NCBI GenBank assembly: GCA_001399705.1
Contig: LJCR01000035.1
Span: 1 to 10,985, forward strand
Source: Kouleothrix aurantiaca
GTDB taxonomy: Bacteria > Chloroflexota > Chloroflexia > Chloroflexales > Roseiflexaceae
Direction of reading: 5' to 3'
Length of the DNA stretch: 10,985 nt
Shown: positions 1 through 6,289 of the stretch, in pieces
Layout of the letters: every line of letters starts with the position of its first letter
Numbering within the stretch: position 1 is the first letter of the stretch
Position numbers and translations under genes: made by a program
The notes under the pieces: model-generated
Seen by the model: the letters and a program-made list of their open reading frames with translations, nothing else
Told to the model about the DNA's origin: nothing
The model's database searches: none

Positions 1-233
1 GGCGTAATAATGCAGACCTCGATCAGGGCGACGGCGGCGATCAGCAGAAACAGACTTTTGCCAATCGTGCGCCCGCTGTTCAGATCCGAGGCCGAGACGT
101 CGGCAATGGCGGCGTAGAACAGCAGCGACACGCCGCTCAAAATCAGCAGGTAGATCGTCAGCAGCACAAAGGCGCGCGCGCCGCGCATGCGGCCGCGCAG
201 CTCTTTCACCAGCACCGGGTTAAACTCGGCCAT
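1..233 (-). CDS. ABC-2-type membrane permease, N-terminal fragment
   Basis: The minus strand from ATG 233 gives 77 residues open to the window edge. The protein starts MAEFNPVLVKELRGRMRGAR, then has a hydrophobic helix at about residues 20-43 (AFVLLTIYLLILSGVSLLFY), a short polar loop containing SASDLNSGRTIGK, and the start of a second hydrophobic helix (SLFLLIAAVALIEVCIIT). A cytoplasmic 'NPVLVKELR.R.R' stretch before the first helix is typical of permease subunits of ABC-2-type exporters, which pair with a separate ATPase. The substrate cannot be told and the rest of the gene, with any ATPase partner, lies left of the window. The Shine-Dalgarno is weak (GAAAG about 8 nt upstream). Transcription probably starts at the extended -10 promoter near 308-315. 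Family assignment is fairly good and function is unknown. Confidence 0.7.
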   Translation of the reverse strand, partial: MAEFNPVLVKELRGRMRGARAFVLLTIYLLILSGVSLLFYAAIADVSASDLNSGRTIGKSLFLLIAAVALIEVCIIT

Positions 234-295
234 AGCTTGCACTTTCGTGTGCGGCTACCAGGCAGAATACCCGGCAGCGCGATCGGCGCGTGATA

Positions 296-330
296 AGGAT
301 TGCGCCCATTATAGCAGAAGGCGCAATCCT
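296..330 (-). promoter_or_regulatory. Extended -10 promoter inside a perfect 11-bp inverted repeat
   Basis: AGGATTGCGCC (296-306) and GGCGCAATCCT (320-330) are exact reverse complements around a 13-bp spacer. The spacer reads TGCTATAAT on the minus strand (TATAAT at 308-313 with TG one base upstream), an extended -10 element pointing at the permease gene at 233. No good -35 is visible 16-18 bp upstream, which fits an extended -10 promoter. With a start near 300-302 the untranslated leader is about 70 nt. A dimeric regulator binding both half-sites would cover the -10 region, so an operator is a reasonable inference. A transcribed hairpin is less likely because half of the dyad lies upstream of the predicted start. 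Confidence 0.6.
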
Positions 331-422
331 GCACCGGCACGTTTCGTTGCTGAATAGCGCTTTTCAAAGCCATTAAGCCGCTGCGAAACAAGCGCTTCAG
401 GAAGCCAAAGACATGCTGGCGC

Positions 423-453
423 TTGACTCCTGGCTTTTGAATAGGGCTATAAT
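423..453 (+). promoter_or_regulatory. Sigma-70-type promoter for terC
   Basis: TTGACT (423-428) and a consensus TATAAT (448-453) are separated by 19 bp, slightly longer than the preferred 17. Transcription would begin near 460 and give a leader of about 185 nt before the terC GTG. The pair is bracketed by CTGGCGC (416-422) and GCGCCAG (456-462), an inverted repeat that may be an operator. The consensus -10 is clear; activity and regulation are inferred. Confidence 0.55.
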
Positions 454-634
454 AGGCGCCAGAACACAGGCATAGACTTTGCTTGCTGTGACATCATCGT
501 AAGCTGCAGGAATCAGATCGCCCCGGCTTCGCGCTACAATACATGGAGCGGGCCGCGTTGTAGTGGCGTTGGGAACAATCGGGCACGTGCCCTATCGGTA
601 TGCCGGCCAGCACGCTGCGCCGACTTTCCCGAAA

Positions 635-640
635 GCGAGG
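635..640 (+). promoter_or_regulatory. Ribosome binding site fixing the terC start
   Basis: GCGAGG ends 6 nt before GTG 647. It supports the GTG over the in-frame ATG 563, which lies within the leader and would add 28 residues (including GHVPYRYAGQ) unlike any TerC N-terminus. An ATG at 645 overlaps the GTG but is in another frame. Confidence 0.6.
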
Positions 641-646
641 ACCAAT

Positions 647-1423
647 GTGGACTTTGGAATAATCACGATCATTGCCCAGCTTGTGTTTCTTGAATGTATT
701 CTCTCGATCGATAATGCGGCGGTGATTGGCGCAATGGTTGCGCGCCTGCCGAACGACCGCCCAACCCCCTGGCCCGCAGCACTCCACCCAATCATGAGCC
801 GCTTCGACCGCATTCTCGGCTCGCAGCGCGAGTCGGCGCTGAAGGTTGGCTTGTTTGGCGCGTATGCCGGGCGCATCATTATGCTGGCGCTGGCAAGTAT
901 TATCATCCGCAACCCGTGGATGCAAATTCTCGGCGCGCTCTACCTGATCTACCTCGCGGTGAAGCACTTCTTCGACCGTTTGCAGCACCATCAGCAGCAG
1001 CGCGCCAACCCCGAAAATCCGCCCGCGCCACGCCCCAAGAAGAGTTTTTGGAATGTGGTGGTGACGATTGAGCTGGCCGATCTGGCATTCAGCCTCGATA
1101 ATGTCGTGGCGGCGGTGTCGCTTTCCGAGCGCCTGTGGGTGGTGATTGCCGGCGTGGCGATTGGTATTGTGGTCATCCGCTTTGCCGCTACGCTGTTCAC
1201 CCGCCTGATCGCCTGGGAGCCGGCGCTTGAGCACGCCGCCTACCTGTTGCTGCTGGCAATCAGTGGTGAGCTGATCTGGCAAGAGGTGACCGGTGTAGAG
1301 CTGAACGATCTGGTGAAATTTGCGATCTCGGTGGCGATTCTGGTGCTGACGGTGGTGGCGGCTCGCTTGTATGCCTGGGTCAGTGCCGCGCATTCCACCG
1401 AGATCAAAGGCGACGCCAGCTAG
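647..1423 (+). CDS. TerC/YjbE-family integral membrane protein, probable metal (Mn2+) exporter
   Basis: From GTG 647 the product is 258 residues. It has the two-fold pattern of the TerC family: E16-C-I-L-S-I-D22-N23 in the first hydrophobic half and E142-L-A-D145-L-A-F-S-L-D151-N152 in the second. These acidic/Asn motifs sit in membrane helices and are the expected ion-coordinating residues. Hydrophobic segments lie at about 3-33, 66-88, 93-109, 136-155, 161-183, 190-205 and 218-240. A Gln/Pro/Lys-rich cytoplasmic linker (about 110-133) joins the halves. Several TerC-family proteins export manganese or help metallate exported proteins, so Mn2+ efflux is likely but not proven. The N-terminus starts directly at the first helix (VDFGIITIIAQLVFLE), agreeing with the GTG start. 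It is monocistronic: own promoter upstream and intrinsic terminator downstream. Confidence 0.85.
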   Translation: MDFGIITIIAQLVFLECILSIDNAAVIGAMVARLPNDRPTPWPAALHPIMSRFDRILGSQRESALKVGLFGAYAGRIIMLALASIIIRNPWMQILGALYLIYLAVKHFFDRLQHHQQQRANPENPPAPRPKKSFWNVVVTIELADLAFSLDNVVAAVSLSERLWVVIAGVAIGIVVIRFAATLFTRLIAWEPALEHAAYLLLLAISGELIWQEVTGVELNDLVKFAISVAILVLTVVAARLYAWVSAAHSTEIKGDAS

Positions 1424-1447
1424 CCCTGCGCCAAATACGCCGCGAAC

Positions 1448-1477
1448 AGCCCGGGGTGCAGGCATCGCGGGCTTTTT
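1448..1477 (+). terminator. Intrinsic terminator after terC
   Basis: AGCCCG (1448-1453) pairs with CGGGCT (1468-1473) around a 14-nt loop and runs into a five-T tract (1473-1477). It begins 25 bp after the terC stop, as expected for a rho-independent terminator. Confidence 0.75.
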
Positions 1478-1614
1478 GCTGCCCGGCACAGCCTGTGGCA
1501 AGCAACTTGCTTTGACACGCGGTAGTAAAGCCGTGGCCCTTCGTCACACTCGCTCGGCGCCCTGTTCTGGCCCGCGCAGCGCTTCCGCCCACGGCCCGAA
1601 AAACGAGTACGGCT

Positions 1615-1803
1615 ATGCAAGCGCAAGAATATAACGAACAGGGCTGCCCGCTCCGCAACCAGCAAGGCAGCGACGGCGTGAAGGATTTTGCCGCCATTCT
1701 GGCCCGCCTGGCCCCCGAGCAGTACGCCGCCTTTCAGGCCGAGCGCGCCGCGCGCCAGGACGAGCTGAACCAGTATGTGACGCGCTATGGCTATCGGACA
1801 TAA
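1615..1803 (+). CDS. Small hypothetical protein, 62 aa (or 41 aa from GTG 1678)
   Basis: I do not recognise this gene. The codons are strongly biased to G/C at third positions, especially from 1678 to the TAA at 1801 (GCC, CGC, GAG, CAG, CTG), as in the real genes here, so it looks translated. The C-terminal part (KDFAAILARLAPEQYAAFQA and the following residues) is Ala/Arg/Gln/Glu-rich and probably one long amphipathic helix ending in an aromatic tail (VTRYGYRT). There is one Cys (C11), no signal peptide and no membrane segment. Neither start has a good Shine-Dalgarno: ATG 1615 has only GAG nearby, and GTG 1678 has AAGG about 11 nt upstream. No clear promoter was found. It lies alone between two transcription units. 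Confidence 0.5.
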   Translation: MQAQEYNEQGCPLRNQQGSDGVKDFAAILARLAPEQYAAFQAERAARQDELNQYVTRYGYRT

Positions 1804-1893
1804 TACGCACAGGGCAGGGTAAGGGGTGAAATACCCGTAGCGCGCTGCTACTCCAACTGAGCGCTATTGCGCAAGCGCAAGAATTTCTGCAAC

Positions 1894-1915
1894 GGCGCCA
1901 TCCTGTGATGGCGCC
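1894..1915 (+). terminator. Perfect 8-bp hairpin with short T tail
   Basis: GGCGCCAT (1894-1901) and ATGGCGCC (1908-1915) form a perfect stem with a 6-nt loop, followed by ATTTG. The T tract is short, so termination after the small ORF would be weak. The hairpin could instead act in the leader of the SDR operon that starts at 2003. Confidence 0.4.
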
Positions 1916-1989
1916 ATTTGATTCCCGTGCGTGGCGCAGGTTTGTCCGCGCCAACGGCACACTCCGTGCTACAGGTTGCGCGAGACGAG

Positions 1990-1994
1990 AGGAG
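1990..1994 (+). promoter_or_regulatory. Ribosome binding site fixing the first SDR start
   Basis: AGGAG ends 8 nt before ATG 2003. It decides against the in-frame ATG 1931, which would add 24 residues ending in RLRETRGEIA that are unlike an SDR N-terminus. Confidence 0.7.
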
Positions 1995-2002
1995 AAATTG
2001 CG

Positions 2003-2785
2003 ATGCAACTGGACAATAAAGTCGCCTTTATTACAGGCGCTGGATCAGGCATTGGCAAGGCCGCCGCCCTTGCCCTGGCCAAGGCTGGCGCGCGCGTGGC
2101 CGCGCTGGGCCGCACCCCCGATGAGCTGCAGAAAACCGTGGATGCGATCAAGCACGCCGGCGGCGAGGCCATGGTGGTGCAAGCCGACGTTTCCAAGCCC
2201 GCCGACATGGAGCGCGCCGCAGCCGAGGTTGTCGAAGCGTGGGACCGCATCGACATTGTGTTTGCGAACGCCGGTATCAATGGCGTGTGGGCGCCGATCG
2301 AGGAGCTGACGCCCGAAGAGTGGCAGAAAACCATCGATATCAACCTGACCGGCACGTTTCTGACGATTAAATACACCGCTCCCTACCTGAAGCGACGCGG
2401 CGGCGCAGTGATCGTGACTGCGTCGGTGAATGGCACGCGCATTTTCAGCAACACCGGCGCGACCGCCTATTCTTCCACCAAGGCCGCGCAGGTGGCGATG
2501 AGCAAGATGCTTGCGCTGGAGTTGGCCCCGCAAAAAGTGCGCGTGAATGTGATCTGCCCGGGCGCGATCGAAACCGAGATCGACGACAACACCGAGCAGC
2601 GCGACCTCGACAAGGTTCGCATCCCAGCTGAGTTCCCCGAAGGCTCGCAGCCGCTCACTGGCGGCAAGCCCGGCACCGCCGCGCAGGTGGGCGATCTGGT
2701 GCTGTTCCTCGCATCCGATGCGGCCAGCCATATTACCGGCACCGAAATCTGGATCGACGGCGCGGAGTCGCTGCTGCGCGGCTAA
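2003..2785 (+). CDS. Short-chain dehydrogenase/reductase (classical SDR)
   Basis: This 260-residue protein has the usual length and all landmarks of a classical SDR: cofactor motif TGAGSGIG (11-18), D62-V adenine pocket, NAG (89-91), and the tetrad N114, S141, Y156 and K160 in YSSTK. The C-terminal stretch LFLASDAASHITGTEIWIDG is typical of 3-oxoacyl-ACP reductase/glucose 1-dehydrogenase-like SDRs. Arg37 at the end of the second strand, without an acidic residue, suggests NADP(H). It is soluble, with no signal peptide. It reduces a carbonyl or oxidises an alcohol, but the substrate is not readable. It is the first gene of a four-gene operon; the next start is 16 nt after its stop. Family assignment is very sure and the physiological reaction unknown. 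Confidence 0.92.
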   Translation: MQLDNKVAFITGAGSGIGKAAALALAKAGARVAALGRTPDELQKTVDAIKHAGGEAMVVQADVSKPADMERAAAEVVEAWDRIDIVFANAGINGVWAPIEELTPEEWQKTIDINLTGTFLTIKYTAPYLKRRGGAVIVTASVNGTRIFSNTGATAYSSTKAAQVAMSKMLALELAPQKVRVNVICPGAIETEIDDNTEQRDLDKVRIPAEFPEGSQPLTGGKPGTAAQVGDLVLFLASDAASHITGTEIWIDGAESLLRG

Positions 2786-2801
2786 AAAAGGAGAGTTTAC
2801 G

Positions 2802-3674
2802 ATGAAACGACCATATTATGCATCCTCAAATGCGGTGCGCAATGTTGGCTTTTACGAGCGGCTGGCGGGTGTCGTGGCCGGCCCGTGGCTCCTGCTGGGC
2901 GGCCTGCGCAACCGCTCCTTTGGCGGGCTTGGGCTGGCGCTGCTTGGCGGCACGCTGCTGTATCGCGGCGCAACCGCCCACTGCCCGGTGTATTACCGCC
3001 TGGGCCTGAGCAGCGCCGACCCCAAGCGCGGCCCGCTCCGCGTGCAGAAGAGCATCGGCATCGCACGCCCGCCCGCAGAGGTGTATGCCTTCTTCCGCAA
3101 GTTCGAGAATCTGCCGCGCTTCATGAAGCACCTGCAGGAAGTGCGCGAAAACGACAAGCGCTTTTCGCACTGGGTGGCGAACGGCCCGGCCGGCACCAGC
3201 GTCGAGTGGGACGCCGAGCTGACGCAGGATCAGGAGAACACGCTGATCAGCTGGCGCTCGCTGCCGGGCGCGCAGGTGACGAACAGCGGCACGGTGCGCT
3301 TCGAGGAAGCGCTGGCCGAGCGCGGCACGATCGTGCATGTCGAGCTGAGCTACGACCCGCCCGCCGGTCCGCTGGGTGCGGTGGTGGCGGCGCTGTTTGG
3401 CGAGGCGCCGGGCCAGCAGATTGAAGGCGACCTGCGGCGGCTGCGCAATATTGTTGAGGCCGGCGAGATCCCAACCACGGCCGGCCAGCCCAGCGGCCAG
3501 CGCTCGATGCTTGGCGCGCTGCTCGAGCCTTCGCCCGCGCCGAGCCAGCCCGCACCGGGCGCGGCCAGCAGCGCCGCGCAGGCCACGATCGACGAAGCCT
3601 CGGACGAGTCGTTCCCGGCGAGCGATGCGCCCGGCTGGATCGGCGGCACCACCGAACAAGAAATTGATGCGTAG
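2802..3674 (+). CDS. DUF2892-SRPBCC fusion protein with C-terminal ESFPASD motif
   Basis: From ATG 2802 (AAGGAG at 2788-2793, 8 nt spacing) the product is 290 residues. Residues 17-60 hold two hydrophobic segments ending in HCPVYYRLGL, the pattern of the YgaP-like membrane domain (DUF2892). Residues about 80-220 are an SRPBCC/START-like domain (KSIGIARPPAEVYAFFRKFE at its start), a helix-grip fold that binds hydrophobic ligands and is found in cyclases and lipid-transfer proteins. Residues 225-263 are a Pro/Ala/Ser-rich linker. The tail carries DEASDESFPASDAPGW (264-279), a short conserved motif also seen at the ends of many small uncharacterised bacterial proteins. It is co-transcribed with three oxidoreductases, so presenting a hydrophobic substrate at the membrane is a fair inference. 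In-frame codons upstream of 2802 belong to the overlapping previous gene. Confidence 0.85.
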   Translation: MKRPYYASSNAVRNVGFYERLAGVVAGPWLLLGGLRNRSFGGLGLALLGGTLLYRGATAHCPVYYRLGLSSADPKRGPLRVQKSIGIARPPAEVYAFFRKFENLPRFMKHLQEVRENDKRFSHWVANGPAGTSVEWDAELTQDQENTLISWRSLPGAQVTNSGTVRFEEALAERGTIVHVELSYDPPAGPLGAVVAALFGEAPGQQIEGDLRRLRNIVEAGEIPTTAGQPSGQRSMLGALLEPSPAPSQPAPGAASSAAQATIDEASDESFPASDAPGWIGGTTEQEIDA

Positions 3675-3689
3675 CGCCAAGGAGCACCT

Positions 3690-4859
3690 ATGAAAGCTTT
3701 ATGCTGGCACGGCAAGTACGACGTGCGCGTCGAAACCGTGCCCGACCCCACAATACTGAACCCGCGCGACGCGATCATCAAGGTCACCAGCACCGCGATT
3801 TGCGGCTCGGACCTGCACCTGTACGACGGATACATTCCCACCATGGAGGCCGGCGACATCCTCGGCCACGAGTTCATGGGCGAGGTTGTTGAGCTGGGCA
3901 GCGAGGTGCACAACCTGGCGATTGGCGACCGCGTGGTGGTGCCCTTCACCATGGCCTGCGGCAACTGTTTCTTCTGCAAGAACCAGATGTGGTCGCTGTG
4001 CGATAACTCGAACCCGAATGCCCGGATGCTCGAAAAGCTGTATGGCGCGTCGGCCTCGGGCTTGTTTGGGTACTCGCACATGATGGGCGGCTATGCCGGC
4101 GGGCAGGCCGAGTATGTGCGCGTGCCGTATGCCGACGTTGGGCCGGTCAAAATCCCCGACGGTATGGACGACGAGCAGGTGCTGTTTCTTTCCGACATCT
4201 TCCCGACCGGCTACATGGCCGCCGAAAACTGCAATATTCAGCGCGGCGACACCGTGGCCGTGTGGGGCTGCGGGCCGGTCGGCCAGTTCGCCATTCGCAG
4301 CGCCTTTCTGCTCGGCGCCGAGCGCGTGATCGCCATCGACGAAGTGCCCGAGCGGCTGGCGCTGGCGCAGCGAGGCGGCGAGGTCGAGACGATCGATTTT
4401 TCGAAAGAATCGACGCTGGAGCGCCTGAAGGAAATGACCGGCGGGCGCGGCCCCGACGCCGTGATCGACGCGGTGGGGCTGGAAGCGCACGGCACCAGCA
4501 TCGACGCCATGTACGATCGCGTGAAGGCGGCGGCGTGGATGGCGACCGACCGGCCGCACGCGCTGCGCGAGGCGATCATGGCCTGCCGCAAGGGCGGCAC
4601 CGTCTCGATCCCGGGCGTGTATGGCGGCTTTCTCGACCAAGTGCCGCTGGGCGCGGCCTTCAGCAAAGGGCTGACCTTCAAAATGGGCCAGACGCACGTG
4701 CACAAGTACCTGCCCAAGCTGCTCGATCACATCCAGCGCGGCGACATCGATCCCTCGTTTGTGATCACGCACCGCCTGCGGCTCGACGACGCGGCCAAGG
4801 GCTATGATGTGTTCAGCCACAAGGACGACGGCTGCATCAAGGTTGTGCTGAAGCCATAG
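3690..4859 (+). CDS. Zinc-dependent alcohol dehydrogenase (formaldehyde-dehydrogenase-like MDR)
   Basis: This 389-residue medium-chain dehydrogenase starts at ATG 3690 (AAGGAG at 3679-3684), 15 nt after the previous stop. Catalytic zinc ligands are visible as C38 in ICGSDLH and H60-E61 in GHEFMGE. The structural zinc loop is C90, C93, C96 and C104. The Rossmann motif GCGPVG (193-198) is followed by D217 (AIDE), which favours NAD+ over NADP+. The long form with an insertion around residues 105-150 and the region [16 protein letters not shown] near the C-terminus resemble the glutathione-independent formaldehyde dehydrogenase/threonine dehydrogenase-like branch. It oxidises an alcohol, or an aldehyde hydrate, with NAD+, and is cytoplasmic. 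The real substrate is open. The arrangement SRPBCC - Zn-ADH - SDR appears, from memory, in many unrelated soil bacteria, which argues for one joint pathway. Confidence 0.92.
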   Translation: MKALCWHGKYDVRVETVPDPTILNPRDAIIKVTSTAICGSDLHLYDGYIPTMEAGDILGHEFMGEVVELGSEVHNLAIGDRVVVPFTMACGNCFFCKNQMWSLCDNSNPNARMLEKLYGASASGLFGYSHMMGGYAGGQAEYVRVPYADVGPVKIPDGMDDEQVLFLSDIFPTGYMAAENCNIQRGDTVAVWGCGPVGQFAIRSAFLLGAERVIAIDEVPERLALAQRGGEVETIDFSKESTLERLKEMTGGRGPDAVIDAVGLEAHGTSIDAMYDRVKAAAWMATDRPHALREAIMACRKGGTVSIPGVYGGFLDQVPLGAAFSKGLTFKMGQTHVHKYLPKLLDHIQRGDIDPSFVITHRLRLDDAAKGYDVFSHKDDGCIKVVLKP

Positions 4860-4895
4860 CATGGCCCAATACTTGCTTTCTCGTCTGCATATTGT

Positions 4896-4901
4896 AAGGA
4901 G
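4896..4901 (+). promoter_or_regulatory. Ribosome binding site fixing the second SDR start
   Basis: AAGGAG lies 7 nt before ATG 4909. An in-frame ATG at 4861 directly follows the ADH stop but has no Shine-Dalgarno, so 4909 is preferred. Confidence 0.7.
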
Positions 4902-4908
4902 AAACGCA

Positions 4909-5952
4909 ATGAAATTCCTGACGAAACTTGCACTGTTGGCCGCCGCCGGGGCGGGCGTGGCGGTTGTGCGCCGGCGCCTGAACCCGCCGATGCCATACGA
5001 TTTTCGCGGTAAGTCGGTGCTGATCACCGGCGGCTCACGCGGGCTGGGCCTGGTGCTGGCGCGTGAGTTCGCCGCCGAAGGCGCGCTGCTGACGCTGGTG
5101 GCGCGCGACAGCGCCGAGCTTGAGCAGGCCCGCCAGGAGCTGGTCGCCAGCGGCGCCGACGTGCTGGCCTTCACATGCGATGTGCGCGACGAGCGCGAGG
5201 CCGCCAACGCCATCGAGCGGGCTGTGGCGCGCTACGGCGGCATTGATGTGCTGGTGAACAACGCCGGCGTCATTCAGGCCGGCCCGGTCGAGCATATGCA
5301 GACCACCGATTTCGAGGATGCGCTGGCGACGCATATGTGGGGGCCGCTCTACACCATGCGCGCCGCCGCGCCGCACATGCGCCGGCAGGGCCAGGGCCGC
5401 ATCGTCAACATCTCGTCGATTGGCGGCAAAGTGGCGGTGCCGCACCTGGTGCCCTACACCACCAGCAAGTTCGCGCTGGCCGGCCTTTCGGACGGCATGC
5501 GCGCCGAGCTGGCGAAAGACGGCATCAGCGTCACCACGGTGTTCCCGGGCCTGATGCGCACCGGCTCGCACTTCAACGCCATGTTCAAGGGCCAGCACAG
5601 CAAGGAGTTCACCTGGTTCTCGATCATCGACGCGCTGCCCGTCAGCTCGGTCGATGCGCAAACTGCCGCGCGCCAGATTGTCGAGGCTGCGCGCGCGGGT
5701 TCGCCGCAGCTGGTGATTTCGTTCCAGGCCAAGGCGCTGGCCGCCTTGCAGGCGCTGTTCCCACGCGCCATGGCTGGCGCGCTCAAGGCCATGAACTGGT
5801 TCCTGCCCGCGCCGACCAACGAGTTCAGCGGCGACATCAACCGCACCGGCTGGGAAAGCCAGACGCCGCTCGCGCCTTCGGTGCTGACGCAGCTGGCCGA
5901 CCAGGCGACCGAGGATAACAACGGCATGCACGGGCAGGCGGCCGTGAGCTAA
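4909..5952 (+). CDS. Membrane-anchored SDR oxidoreductase
   Basis: The product is 347 residues, about 100 longer than a minimal SDR. Residues 4-20 (LTKLALLAAAGAGVAVV) form one hydrophobic helix followed by RRR, best read as an inside-facing membrane anchor rather than a cleaved signal. The SDR domain follows: TGGSRGLG (40-47), R66 after the second strand (NADP preference), D91-V, NNAG (117-120), S169/S170 and YTTSK with Y183 and K187. The tetrad Asn is replaced by His (H142 in THMWGP), apparently a trait of this subgroup. A C-terminal extension (about 270-347) contains a second hydrophobic, amphipathic stretch (QALFPRAMAGALKAMNWFLP) that may touch the membrane. It is the last gene of the operon, 49 nt after the ADH stop, and is followed at once by a strong terminator. 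Substrate unknown. Confidence 0.9.
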   Translation: MKFLTKLALLAAAGAGVAVVRRRLNPPMPYDFRGKSVLITGGSRGLGLVLAREFAAEGALLTLVARDSAELEQARQELVASGADVLAFTCDVRDEREAANAIERAVARYGGIDVLVNNAGVIQAGPVEHMQTTDFEDALATHMWGPLYTMRAAAPHMRRQGQGRIVNISSIGGKVAVPHLVPYTTSKFALAGLSDGMRAELAKDGISVTTVFPGLMRTGSHFNAMFKGQHSKEFTWFSIIDALPVSSVDAQTAARQIVEAARAGSPQLVISFQAKALAALQALFPRAMAGALKAMNWFLPAPTNEFSGDINRTGWESQTPLAPSVLTQLADQATEDNNGMHGQAAVS

Positions 5953-5970
5953 TCGGCCTTTTGCTTCTTT

Positions 5971-6003
5971 CGCGGGCGTGGCTTGGGCTGCGCCCGCGTT
6001 TTT
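5971..6003 (+). terminator. Intrinsic terminator closing the SDR/ADH operon
   Basis: CGCGGGCG (5971-5978) pairs perfectly with CGCCCGCG (5991-5998) across a 12-nt loop and is followed by TTTTT (5999-6003). It sits 18 bp after the last stop of the operon. Confidence 0.88.
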
Positions 6004-6024
6004 GTGCTTTTGGCGATTGTAATC

Positions 6025-6190
6025 TTCACCACGGAGACACAGAGGCAGGGAGATTTAAAGGCGCTAAAGGGCAAAAAGCGTACAAGCAACCGCAGTGTCA
6101 CTTTTCATGTCTGCGCTCTTTGCGCGCTTTGCGGTTGAAGCGCCTGCCGAGGACCGCGAACTGCCACCTGCTTCGCTCACGCCTTCTCAA
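6025..6190 (+). repeat. Degenerate copy of a dispersed intergenic repeat
   Basis: TTCACCACGGAGACAC with its continuation to 6052 matches 10682-10709 at 25 of 28 positions. About 98 bp further on, CGCGCTTTGCGGTT (6123-6136) matches 10774-10787. The tail (CTGCC, ACCTGCT, CTCACGC) also resembles the second copy. An internal imperfect inverted repeat joins AGGCGCT (6059-6065) with AGCGCCT (6139-6145) and CGCAG (6091-6095) with CTGCG (6111-6115), so the transcript could fold into one long hairpin. It is non-coding; in-frame codons upstream of recQ run through it by chance. No transposase is present, so it resembles a non-autonomous, MITE-like or palindromic repeat. The rest of the gap to 6289 shows nothing else convincing. 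Confidence 0.65.
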
Positions 6191-6280
6191 GCCGCGGCAC
6201 AGCGGTTGCTTTTTCTTCCCTACCCAGCCTTCGCCCCGAGCAGCCTCACATGCGCGGCTGGACGTACCCTTTCAAACAAC

Positions 6281-6284
6281 GAGG
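6281..6284 (+). promoter_or_regulatory. Ribosome binding site fixing the recQ start
   Basis: GAGG ends 5 nt before ATG 6290. The open frame extends upstream to 6095, but there it runs through the dispersed repeat, so 6290 is chosen. Confidence 0.6.
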
Positions 6285-6289
6285 TTCCT

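Larger units (their letters stand above)
234..646. other. Divergent intergenic control region, no gene seen
   Basis: This 413-bp gap separates the minus-strand permease from the plus-strand terC. No convincing gene lies in it; the short minus-strand ORF at 206-391 has no family resemblance and overlaps the promoter elements. Contents seen: a perfect dyad with a minus-strand TATAAT inside (296-330), a plus-strand promoter (423-453) bracketed by a 7-bp inverted repeat, a CTACAA/TTGTAG stem (534-539 with 558-563), a 12-bp palindrome GGGCACGTGCCC (581-592), and a small CTTTC/GAAAG hairpin just before the terC ribosome binding site. Confidence 0.6.

Noticed and set aside
206..391. 61-residue open frame on the minus strand before the permease
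   Set aside because: It runs through the dyad/promoter region and overlaps the permease start in another frame, with no recognisable sequence.
581..592. 12-bp palindrome GGGCACGTGCCC as an operator
   Set aside because: It is real, but a 12-bp palindrome is expected a few times in a window this size by chance, and it lies well downstream of the promoter. It is kept only as part of the leader description.
455..646. yybP-ykoY manganese riboswitch ahead of terC
   Set aside because: The conserved GGGGAGUA loop is not present, and only generic stems are visible by eye. A covariance search would settle it.
494..1501. 335-residue open frame on the minus strand
   Set aside because: It is the antisense of terC and is Gln/His/Arg-rich with no family features. 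It also crosses the terC terminator and leader.
1512..1540. TTGACA -35-like element before the small ORF
   Set aside because: No -10 lies 15-19 bp downstream; the only TA-rich stretch, TAGTAAAG, is 5 bp away.
6095..6289. N-terminal extension of RecQ by 65 residues
   Set aside because: The extra codons translate the dispersed repeat, and a GAGG ribosome binding site sits right before ATG 6290. RecQ motif 0 starts at a normal distance from that ATG.
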